From assembly GCA_964430695.1 (NCBI GenBank), contig CAYSFO010000060.1:1-5825 (forward strand): a stretch of 5,825 nt of DNA, read 5' to 3'. The stretch is from MGBC108787 sp964430695. Its GTDB lineage: Bacteria; Bacillota_I; Bacilli_A; RF39; UBA660. The notes under the pieces are model-generated. The model was not told the origin of the DNA, did no database searches, and worked only from the letters and a program-made list of their open reading frames with translations. Of this stretch, positions 1 to 5,825 are shown piece after piece. Position 1 is the first letter of the stretch; every line of letters begins with the position of its first letter. The position numbers and the translations under genes are program-made.

Positions 1-919
1 CCTCGCTCTTCTTGTTGTTCACGACGCATTGGTAGACCGTCACTTTCCCGGTGGTTTCAAGCACACCGACAAAATCAAGGTGATTGTCGCCATTCTCCAC
101 ATTACCCGATTGGAACTGATAGTCTTTCGTGCCATTTGTGCCGTCGGGATACTTCTCGTAAAGCATCAGCAGTGGCACATACACGCCGTTCTTTCCGTTG
201 GTTCCGTTCTCTCCAGACTTGGCAACGGCCACCGTCACACGGTCAATCTCCACATCACCCTTCTTTAGGATGAAATCGAAACTCTTGTAGCTGGTGCTGT
301 TGAGAGTGACAGTGCCGTTGCATACAGACTCCAGCGTAGAGTTGTCCTCACGGAGGAACCGGCTGCGCAACGTCAGACCCTCGGCAGAAAGGTCGCTAAC
401 CTGCGTCACCGCGCTTCCGTCAATCTTGTTCACCGCGACAGTAATCTTGCTTGCCGAATACTGAGACGTATTGAGGTCGTAGCTAAGCTGGTTAGGGCTC
501 ACCACAAGGCGGTAGTCCACCGCATTCTGGCCGTCGTCGCCGGGCTTGCCGTCGTCGGTTCTGGTCAGCTGCAACGTGAACGGGTACTCCACATTCTTGT
601 AGACCACGTGGGAAGAATACGTCACGTCCTTCTTGAGTGTCCCAACAAGCGAGTAGCCGAACACGCCGTCCTTGTTGAAGAAGCTCCACACCACGCCAGT
701 CTCCGTGTTCAGCTTGCCGGCCTCGGCAGCAGTCGTCAGCGGACCCAGGGAGTCGGCGTTGTGCTCCGAGCCATCGTCGAACACCCTCACCTTGACGAAC
801 ACGCCCGCGAGAAGCCCGTTGTGGGCCACGATGTTGGTGGGGGTGACAGTAATCGTCACTCCATCCTTGGCGATGTGCACATACTTTATCTTGCGCGATG
901 CCTGTCCTTTTATTGCCAT
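1..919 (-). CDS. Phage tail fibre/appendage protein with collagen-like spacers (3' end missing)
   Basis: Reads open from ATG at 917-919 for 306 codons to the left edge with no stop, so the C-terminus is outside the window. It begins 2 nt after the TGA of the preceding gene. The N-terminus MAIKGQASRKIKY shares ASRKI with that neighbour. A beta-rich, possibly Ig-like segment follows (about 20-120), with VVWSFFNKDGVFGYS (76-90). A short Gly-rich spacer (DDGKPGDDG, 122-130) leads into DYRLVVSPNQLSYDL (135-149), a type of segment I associate with Bacteroidota phage fibres. A second Gly-X-X run (GENGTNGKNG, 236-245) precedes VYVPLLMLYEKYPDG (246-260) and a further beta module. The modules joined by collagen-like hinges suggest an elongated fibre or appendage on the virion. 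Receptor specificity would be expected nearer the unseen C-terminus. The gene call is firm from its length and context; the function is inferred. Confidence 0.75.
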   Translation of the reverse strand, partial: MAIKGQASRKIKYVHIAKDGVTITVTPTNIVAHNGLLAGVFVKVRVFDDGSEHNADSLGPLTTAAEAGKLNTETGVVWSFFNKDGVFGYSLVGTLKKDVTYSSHVVYKNVEYPFTLQLTRTDDGKPGDDGQNAVDYRLVVSPNQLSYDLNTSQYSASKITVAVNKIDGSAVTQVSDLSAEGLTLRSRFLREDNSTLESVCNGTVTLNSTSYKSFDFILKKGDVEIDRVTVAVAKSGENGTNGKNGVYVPLLMLYEKYPDGTNGTKDYQFQSGNVENGDNHLDFVGVLETTGKVTVYQCVVNNKKSE

Positions 920-921
920 AA

Positions 922-1998
922 TCAACCGAGTGTGCCTTCGACTATAAGTTCATAATCTCCAATCCCCCACATGGCAAGGTCGGCCACTGTCACCTTGCAC
1001 TGGTTGGCCGCACCCGTGAGTGGTTGCAGTGTCATCACCTGCGCGCCATTTCCAGCAACGATGGTGAATGTGTAGGACGCCGTGCCCGCCACAGCGGCAG
1101 TCTGACCGCGTTTGACGAAGCTGCACGTGAAGAGCAGATAGGCAGTGTCAGGCATCTCGTCGTTGAGCTCGAGGTCGTTTGTCACCTCCTCGCTGCCGCT
1201 TCCCTTGTAAATCTTGGAGCTGATGAGGATGTCGTAAGGGTCGGATGCGTCAAGCACCTGCTGGATATCATGACCGAGCTCGACACCATTCTCCTTGACA
1301 ATCACCTTGTACATGCCGTAGGTATCCACGTCGGCCTCTTGCACCGTGAGGGTCTGCGAGGTGGCGCCGCTGATAAGCGAGAACGCGCCGTTCACAATCT
1401 TATACCACGCATAGGTAAGGCCGGAAGTGACCTCGGTCCCGCCCTTGGTCGTCAGGGCCTTCAGCTGACAACTTCCTCCCTTCTCGGAAATCGTGAAGTT
1501 CTTCCCGTCGGGCGAGAGGATTGTCACACGCGCATAGTCGGCCCCGTTGTAAGGCGACAAAGTGACCGGAGCTGAGACGTGTATCACATCACTTCCGCTT
1601 GTTGCCGACACCGACACGTCGGCAGAGAGAAGGAAACTCCCTTTGGCAGCCACGGTCCCGAGGTTGCCGATGATTTTCAGATTGCCGTCGGCCGTCTTGG
1701 CGAAGATGTTTTCCCAGCCAGTATTGGTGCAGGAGAGCCCGTTGAAAGTCAGTTTCGTGCCGTTGGCGTAGTAAGTCACGTCGGCAGGCATTATCACTCC
1801 GTTTGTGCGCACCGAGGTCACTGTCAGAGCCATCGTGAACGGATTGGCCGAGAAGTCGGGATAATACTTTGTCGTGCCGTCCGAGAGAGTCTCGAACTCC
1901 TGGTAGATGTCACCGCGGCTGCCCATCCATATAGCGGAGTAGCCACCACCTTTCGAAGTAAAGTGAATTTTCCGCGAGGCAGATGCTTTATCGCTCAT
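922..1998 (-). CDS. Ig-like phage tail appendage protein with SRKI N-terminus, 358 aa
   Basis: I choose the ATG at 1996-1998 (MSDKASASRKIHF), not the in-frame ATG at 2044-2046. The later start overlaps the preceding stop as ATGA, and its N-terminus matches that of the next gene (both have ASRKI around residues 6-11). The 16 extra residues of the longer form are Gly-rich and fall inside the upstream gene. Visible layout: N-terminal motif (1-15); a beta-rich segment (about 45-160) with PFTMALTVTSVRTNGVIMPA; a recognisable Ig-like domain (about 168-236) with Cys177 in strand B, YAWYK (196-200) as the core-Trp strand, and a DTYGMYKVIV Y-corner (225-234) lacking the partner Cys; and a C-terminal beta module (about 255-358) with LLFTCSFVKRG (288-298). 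No membrane segment or enzyme motif is visible. It ends in TGA 2 nt before the next ATG. The likely role is a virion surface appendage; the exact partner is unknown. Confidence 0.78.
   Translation of the reverse strand: MSDKASASRKIHFTSKGGGYSAIWMGSRGDIYQEFETLSDGTTKYYPDFSANPFTMALTVTSVRTNGVIMPADVTYYANGTKLTFNGLSCTNTGWENIFAKTADGNLKIIGNLGTVAAKGSFLLSADVSVSATSGSDVIHVSAPVTLSPYNGADYARVTILSPDGKNFTISEKGGSCQLKALTTKGGTEVTSGLTYAWYKIVNGAFSLISGATSQTLTVQEADVDTYGMYKVIVKENGVELGHDIQQVLDASDPYDILISSKIYKGSGSEEVTNDLELNDEMPDTAYLLFTCSFVKRGQTAAVAGTASYTFTIVAGNGAQVMTLQPLTGAANQCKVTVADLAMWGIGDYELIVEGTLG
1995..1998 (-). promoter_or_regulatory. ATGA stop-start overlap (translational coupling)
   Basis: On the minus strand the TGA stop of the 99-aa gene and the ATG of the 358-aa gene share the four bases ATGA. 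A purine run GGAGGAGG lies 13 nt upstream of the ATG, within codons of the small gene. Spacing is longer than ideal and Bacteroidota rely little on Shine-Dalgarno pairing, so re-initiation after the stop is the simpler explanation. The overlap also decides the start of the downstream gene. Confidence 0.65.
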
Positions 1999-2294
1999 GA
2001 TTCGCTTGCCGCCTCCTCCGGCTCTTGCCACGCAGAATCCTGCCACGTGACGTCATTGTCTGCATCCGGGGTGTCAGAAGGCAGGGGATGTACGGTAAGG
2101 CCAAGTTGCTCGTCCCTCGCGTCGTCAAGCGTTAGTGCGATACCGCCACTCATCTCGAGAGCCTTGTCTATATCGGGGTTGATACGTGCCATCACAGCGC
2201 GCGGAACGAAGTAGTTGCCGTCCGGAAACTTTGTCATTGTGGTGGCAAGTCCGAATTCTCTCACGTATTTGGGCGGAATCTTATAGTACATCAT
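1995..2294 (-). CDS. Small conserved phage protein of the tail module, 99 aa
   Basis: Starts with tandem ATGs (2292-2294 and 2289-2291) and stops with TGA at 1995-1997, inside the start codon of the next gene. The N-terminal two thirds (MMYYKIPPKYVREFGL; KFPDGNYFVPRAV; INPDIDKALEMSGGIALT) look compact and mixed alpha/beta. The C-terminal third, from about residue 68, is low-complexity and acidic (many Asp and Glu, with DVTWQDSAWQEPEEA) and probably disordered. I recall similar short proteins (YYKIPP start, KFPDGNY, DPDIDKA) between tail-fibre-type genes in Bacteroidales prophages, but no function is known to me. Its place between two appendage genes, with a 4-nt overlap to the second, suggests a role in assembling or capping those appendages. 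This is inference; a small virion component is equally possible. No catalytic motif or metal-binding cluster is visible. Confidence 0.8.
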   Translation of the reverse strand: MMYYKIPPKYVREFGLATTMTKFPDGNYFVPRAVMARINPDIDKALEMSGGIALTLDDARDEQLGLTVHPLPSDTPDADNDVTWQDSAWQEPEEAASES

Positions 2295-2328
2295 ATCTTT
2301 TATAGTTTAAGAGTTAGTCGGTTGAATG
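2295..2328 (-). promoter_or_regulatory. 34-bp A-rich leader before the 99-aa gene
   Basis: This is the only intergenic space of more than 2 nt. Read on the minus strand it ends in AAACTATAAAAGAT just before ATG. There is no Shine-Dalgarno sequence, and A-rich leaders of this kind are common before Bacteroidota start codons. I see no TTTG/TAnnTTTG promoter pair and no hairpin with a T-run, so it is most likely a translation initiation region inside a longer transcript. Confidence 0.4.
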
Positions 2329-3432
2329 TTATTTCACAAGCAGAAGCGCCCCATTATCGTCCACGAGGAATGCGCCGTCATCGTCAACAAGGGCTTTCCA
2401 GCCTCCAAGGTCCTGGATGTCAAGTCCGACTTCCGTTGTCGAGCCGAGCAGGGAGAGGGGAATAATGGGCTGCTTACCCGTGCCTGCCACCGCGTTGGCA
2501 GAGTTATACCACATGATGCTCAGCTCTTCCCCGGGGTCGGCCAGCACTCCCTTGGCCGTCTCGATCACCGCTCGTGGGGATATGGAGGTCACCCCTTTGA
2601 GCACGTCTCCAACACCCATGAAGTCATACCAAAACCTCGGGAGTCTTCGGGAATGGGTCACTGTAAGTGTCTCGGTGTGGGTCTTGCCACCCTGCGTGTA
2701 TTCCACCGTGCACCGCAAATCGATGCGGTCAGGCATCACGCTTCGGTCTATCTTGATTCCGTCGCCCACCTTGTCCACAGGCCAGTCAAGCAAGGTAGAG
2801 CCAAGGACGACCCATGCGCCGTCATGAAGACTTTCCCATTTAAAGGTTGCGCCGGGCACTGCTGGTTTCAGCACCGGGTTGATTGTGAAGATGTCGGCAT
2901 CCTCCCAAGGATTGTAGAGCACCTCACGCGCATTGTCAAGCGAGAAGAGAGGAAGCTTCTCGATTGAGCGGGTGCGTGCCTGGTAGCGACATGTAACCGT
3001 CTGGGGGTCTGCGTTGGCAGGATTGAGGGTGGCGACGAAGACATAGGTCACGGGGTTGCCGGGGTCCACGTTCTCCTTGATGAGGATATGGCCGTAGGTC
3101 GCACTCCCGACAACGGTGTCAATGGTATATTTCGAGCCGCTCGTCATCTCATTGGCCGCCGTGAACCCGTTGCCCGACGTGTTGTCAAACCGGTACCAAT
3201 GGCCGTTGGTGAGCATAGAGGCCGCGTTGGGTATATCCTGACCCGTGTTGGGGTCTGTGTAGCCGATCATAGGAGTCAGCTCAAGCGGAGTCGGCAACGT
3301 ACCAGTGCGTTCCGGGTAATAATCTCCAGAAAGCACATCATACTCCTGCATGGGCTGGCACAACGGCTCGGGCTTTATCGAGGCGTAGTACTTTATCGGC
3401 AGTGACTTTATCTTGAATCCTTTGCGTATCAT
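2329..3432 (-). CDS. Ig-like phage tail appendage/accessory protein, 367 aa
   Basis: Complete gene, ATG at 3430-3432 and TAA at 2329-2331, starting 1 nt after the hub gene's stop, so translation is probably coupled. There is no signal peptide or membrane segment, and composition is beta-rich. The N-terminal section includes IKYYASIKPEPLC (13-25), EYDVLSGDYYPERTGTLPTP (30-49) and TNGHWYRFDN (75-84). I associate these with proteins found directly downstream of the hub in Bacteroidales prophages, though I know no experimentally named function. Residues about 180-260 look like an Ig-like sandwich: FKWES strand (197-201), DWPVDK (216-221), then DLRCTVEY (238-245). A second beta module covers about 280-345, with the strand LSIMWYN (304-310). 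The protein ends in a tandem repeat, LVDDDGAF then LVDDNGAL (348-363), followed by LLVK. Position and fold suggest a virion surface appendage for host attachment. It could instead be a structural collar of the tail tip. Confidence 0.78.
   Translation of the reverse strand: MIRKGFKIKSLPIKYYASIKPEPLCQPMQEYDVLSGDYYPERTGTLPTPLELTPMIGYTDPNTGQDIPNAASMLTNGHWYRFDNTSGNGFTAANEMTSGSKYTIDTVVGSATYGHILIKENVDPGNPVTYVFVATLNPANADPQTVTCRYQARTRSIEKLPLFSLDNAREVLYNPWEDADIFTINPVLKPAVPGATFKWESLHDGAWVVLGSTLLDWPVDKVGDGIKIDRSVMPDRIDLRCTVEYTQGGKTHTETLTVTHSRRLPRFWYDFMGVGDVLKGVTSISPRAVIETAKGVLADPGEELSIMWYNSANAVAGTGKQPIIPLSLLGSTTEVGLDIQDLGGWKALVDDDGAFLVDDNGALLLVK
2344..2391 (-). repeat. Tandem 8-codon repeat at the 3' end of the 367-aa gene
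   Basis: Two adjacent 24-nt units encode LVDDDGAF and LVDDNGAL, followed by a fragment LLV that may begin a third copy, then Lys and the stop. Six of eight residues are identical, while the codons differ mostly at third positions (for example GTT/GTG, GGC/GGG, GCA/GCG). The repeat is therefore either old or kept for its protein sequence rather than freshly duplicated. Confidence 0.75.
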
Positions 3433-3433
3433 A

Positions 3434-5825
3434 TCAAATCATGTAGTATTGCGCCAGCGAAGGCTTGAGGTTAGGGTTGCTTGGGTCGTTCAGTATCGCG
3501 GTTACTGTGAATATCAGTTTCTCAGGCGCGGACCCGAATTGGAAGTTCATGTCTGCTCCGTCGAGCACCAAGGCCGGACCGGCATTCTTGTGCGCTTCGT
3601 TCCAAAGTGTGTCGGAGGCCGTGTCGCGCATGCCCCCGCGCCAGCTTTCGCGCGTCCAGTCGTAGTAGATGGCGGGCGAGTCGGTCACGTTCTGCCCCAT
3701 ATACCATGCATCCATGGTCAGCGGACATTCGGGATTGTCCAAGTCCACGAGGCTGTCTATCTCCTGGAAGTCCACGCGCAGTATCTTGTCGCCGAGATAG
3801 AAAGTCCAGTCCGTTGATGTGTACGAGGGCTCTTGTTTCGTCCCCGACTTCGAGCAGACCCACTGGCAACCGTTCTGTTCCACGATGTGCCGAGGATAAA
3901 CCCCGCTCTCCTCATCGTAGGTGTCGCCAGACAGATACTCGTCATTGGGGTCATAGGGACCAACGAAGACAAGCGTGGGGGTAGGGCGCATCAGATGGCT
4001 CATCGTGATGTTCTGCTGGCTCACGATGGTCTTGACATAGAGCGCAATCTCACCGGGACTCAGACGAGCGTCTCGGTCGGTGATGATTTCGGGCAACTTG
4101 CCTTGGATGAAAGCCACGTTGCCGATGTCGATGATTGGCTTGGTGACGTTGACAAGCTGCATGATGCGCCCCTCGGTAGAGGAGATGGTTATCACGCTCT
4201 GGCGCATAGCGAAATCTGCATTGTCAGAGGCTCCCGAGTTGCCCCAGCGCGCGAACTTCATCATCGGGCTCGGGGGGAAATTCTTTCCGGCAGGCACCTC
4301 GTCGTCAGGGTAGAGCACCACGTCAATTGTGTTGGCCGCCACGTTGACCGTAAGGATGCGGAACCACGATGTATAGTATGTAGAGTTATGCAGAGTTGTC
4401 TTTCCCTCCGTGGCAGGCAGACCGCTTGTGATGTCGTTGTAGATACCGCGGCAGACGTTGTTTTCGTATTGAGCTGTGGTGTAGCCATCCCATTCGGCAT
4501 GGAGTCTCAGCGTGTATGTGCCGTCAGCATTGGGTATCACCTCCTCTATGGTGTCGCCCTCGGAAGCAATCAAATCTCCTTCGATGGTGGTCTGTCGGTT
4601 GACAATCAGCTCGGCAAACTGGGCGAACTCGCGCACCTTGATGCTCCCGACCTCAGCGTTGCCCTGGCCGTCAATCCTCGCGCCGGTCAGCCCCTCGACG
4701 TAGTTGCCTGCCTCAAAACCCTTGTCAGCGGCAATCTTGCCCGACGAGCGGTCATCCTTCAGCTTGGAAAGAAACATCGAGCCGCCATAGGCTGAGATAA
4801 GGCTCTTGATTTGCGAGGCGTTGTAGCCACCGCCCCCTTGCCCTTGGCCCGATGCGAGAGAATCAATCTGATTCTGCATCTTGTCAAGACGCCCTACGGT
4901 CTTCTCTTCTTTGAGCACCACCTCATAGGTCGGTATCGGTCCGTCACCCTCGATGATGGTAAGCTGGTCTATGAAGATAGCTGCGTCAATATTCAAATCC
5001 TCATCCTCAAAAAGCAACTGCATTCCGGCGCGAAGCGTATCATGAAGACTCTTGATAGCACCCTTGGAAGCCATAGCCACATCATGCTGCCGCGCCATAA
5101 AAATCTCGTCAATCTTCGGTACATACACTGACCGCGAATAGTCATTCTTGGAAAGCCACGCCTTCGCAGCAGTCAGAAGCCTCTGAGAAGCCGCCTTCAC
5201 ATACACCTCCGGCATCCGTATATAGAGAAGCACAAATTTATCCCCACTTTTGGCATTATAGGCATCGTAGGGAAACCAAAGCTTCAAATCCTCATCATAA
5301 ACCCGATTCAATTCCAGCTCATATCCACTTTGAGTACCCTCTGTGAGAGCTGCGCAAGAGACAATCTCAAACTCACGTCCTCCGAGCATTCCCGTCTTAA
5401 ATGACAGGGTAGGGGTTTGTCCGGCAATAATCTGTTCATTGATGTCAAATCCAATATCCTTAATCGTGACCTTGAAAGTAGCCGGCTCAGCCTCCGTAGT
5501 AGCATTCCCCTCGAAAGCATCCCCTTCAATCTTTCCCACGCCGTTGTCAGTCATCTGCTCAGCGTCAACAAGCACATCAAGAGCACCCTCAGCCGAGCAA
5601 GCCACACCAGCAGCCTTCAGTTGATTAGCGGTCATTCCCTCGATTGAAGGATATATCTCCTCCAGCTCTCCAGAGCCGTCGAAGAAAATAGTTCCCTCAC
5701 GAACACCAAGAGCGTCAATATTCTTGGAGTCAATATAAGGGCCAAGGGAAGAGGAGGGGAATGCAGGCAACATAAGATACTGCACCGCCATATTGTCAGG
5801 AATCAGAGCGACTCCATCAGCCCCA
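3434..5825 (-). CDS. Large phage tail-tip/hub protein with C-terminal receptor-binding modules (5' end missing)
   Basis: Probable central tail-tip protein of a Bacteroidales phage, acting at the distal end of the virion. The frame is open through the right edge, with eleven further codons (GADGVALIPDN) before the Met at 5789-5791. I therefore treat that Met as internal: in relatives I remember, the MLPxFP motif lies mid-protein. Numbering from this Met (785 aa visible), residues 1-300 are the conserved part: MLPAFP (7-12), FDGSGELEEIYPSIEGM (37-53), LGGREFEI (136-143), MARQHDVAMAS (232-242). A short helix, probably coiled coil (about 296-313), and a Gly/Gln linker (315-322) follow. Then come FLSKLKDDRSSGKI (340-353), a beta-rich tip module (about 415-570), a CBM5/12-like module (about 607-668) and an aromatic Ig-like end (about 690-765). 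It ends in TGA 1 nt before the next gene. The family is recognised from memory; exact role and missing N-terminal length are inferred. G+C rises leftward of about 4860. Confidence 0.8.
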   Translation of the reverse strand, partial: GADGVALIPDNMAVQYLMLPAFPSSSLGPYIDSKNIDALGVREGTIFFDGSGELEEIYPSIEGMTANQLKAAGVACSAEGALDVLVDAEQMTDNGVGKIEGDAFEGNATTEAEPATFKVTIKDIGFDINEQIIAGQTPTLSFKTGMLGGREFEIVSCAALTEGTQSGYELELNRVYDEDLKLWFPYDAYNAKSGDKFVLLYIRMPEVYVKAASQRLLTAAKAWLSKNDYSRSVYVPKIDEIFMARQHDVAMASKGAIKSLHDTLRAGMQLLFEDEDLNIDAAIFIDQLTIIEGDGPIPTYEVVLKEEKTVGRLDKMQNQIDSLASGQGQGGGGYNASQIKSLISAYGGSMFLSKLKDDRSSGKIAADKGFEAGNYVEGLTGARIDGQGNAEVGSIKVREFAQFAELIVNRQTTIEGDLIASEGDTIEEVIPNADGTYTLRLHAEWDGYTTAQYENNVCRGIYNDITSGLPATEGKTTLHNSTYYTSWFRILTVNVAANTIDVVLYPDDEVPAGKNFPPSPMMKFARWGNSGASDNADFAMRQSVITISSTEGRIMQLVNVTKPIIDIGNVAFIQGKLPEIITDRDARLSPGEIALYVKTIVSQQNITMSHLMRPTPTLVFVGPYDPNDEYLSGDTYDEESGVYPRHIVEQNGCQWVCSKSGTKQEPSYTSTDWTFYLGDKILRVDFQEIDSLVDLDNPECPLTMDAWYMGQNVTDSPAIYYDWTRESWRGGMRDTASDTLWNEAHKNAGPALVLDGADMNFQFGSAPEKLIFTVTAILNDPSNPNLKPSLAQYYMI

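Noticed and set aside
2044..2046. Earlier in-frame ATG for the 358-aa gene
   Set aside because: It would add 16 residues overlapping the small upstream gene by 52 nt. The ATGA overlap and the shared ASRKI N-terminus favour the ATG at 1996-1998.
1024..2214. Plus-strand open frames of 183 and 211 codons
   Set aside because: Both are antisense to the 358-aa gene, the second extending into the 99-aa gene, and overlap each other in part. Their translations look compositionally random.
2295..2328. Promoter or terminator in the 34-bp gap
   Set aside because: There is no TTTG/TAnnTTTG pair at suitable spacing and no stem followed by a T-run on the minus strand.
2326..2967. 213-codon plus-strand open frame
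   Set aside because: It is antisense to the 367-aa appendage gene, with no family-like motif. It is a shadow frame.
3833..4795. 320-codon open frame on the plus strand opposite the hub gene
   Set aside because: It lies wholly antisense to a well-supported tail protein. Its translation is rich in His, Arg and Val with no recognisable motif, as expected for an antisense shadow in a GC-rich gene.
1..5825. Diversity-generating retroelement target or template
   Set aside because: Bacteroidota phages often carry these near tail genes. Here there is no reverse transcriptase, no C-type-lectin-like C-terminus and no near-repeat differing at adenines. The end of the left-hand gene, where a variable region could lie, is outside the window.
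1..5825. Stop-codon recoding, as in some crAss-like phages
   Set aside because: Three genes end in TGA and one in TAA exactly at gene boundaries, with the next start 1-34 nt away or overlapping. The reading frames contain no internal stops needing reassignment.

Overview
The window reads as the distal-tail (tail tip, baseplate and fibre) part of a siphovirus-like phage or prophage of a Bacteroidota host, most likely Bacteroidales. That assignment comes from remembered resemblance to Bacteroidales phage tail proteins, not from a search. Sequence support includes an F-x-TG-x-LGGREFEI segment, a FLSKLKDDRSSGKI segment, an EEKTVGRLDKMQNQID helix followed by a Gly-rich linker, a run of Ig-like appendage proteins, and gene starts without consistent Shine-Dalgarno sequences. 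Hand-counted G+C is about 49% in the right-hand kilobase and mid-50s to mid-60s in the lines sampled to its left. Stops are TGA (three) and TAA (one), so nothing suggests TGA or TAA recoding. No host gene, integrase, tRNA, CRISPR array or insertion sequence is visible, so a free phage and an integrated prophage cannot be told apart.

All genes are on the minus strand, so transcription runs from high to low coordinates. In that order: (1) the C-terminal 796 codons of a large tail-tip/hub and receptor-contact protein (5825-3434), whose start lies outside the window; (2) a 367-aa Ig-like appendage protein (3432-2329); (3) a 99-aa small protein (2294-1995); (4) a 358-aa Ig-like appendage protein (1998-922); (5) the first 306 codons of another appendage/fibre protein (919-1), which runs off the window. 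Gaps are 1 nt, 34 nt, a 4-nt ATGA overlap, and 2 nt. This looks like a single co-transcribed, translationally coupled block. There is no non-coding stretch longer than 34 bp and no convincing promoter or terminator.

The likely division of labour, by inference, is that the hub protein closes the tail tube and carries a carbohydrate-binding-like module and an aromatic Ig-like module at its C-terminus. The following genes supply extra Ig-like, collagen-spaced appendages. Two of them share an N-terminal ASRKI motif that could be a common docking sequence. Nothing here is clearly a wholly new system. The points most worth checking are the shared docking motif, the Ig-like module apparently shared between neighbouring genes, the CBM5/12-like insertion, and the G+C shift inside the hub gene at its conserved/variable boundary.
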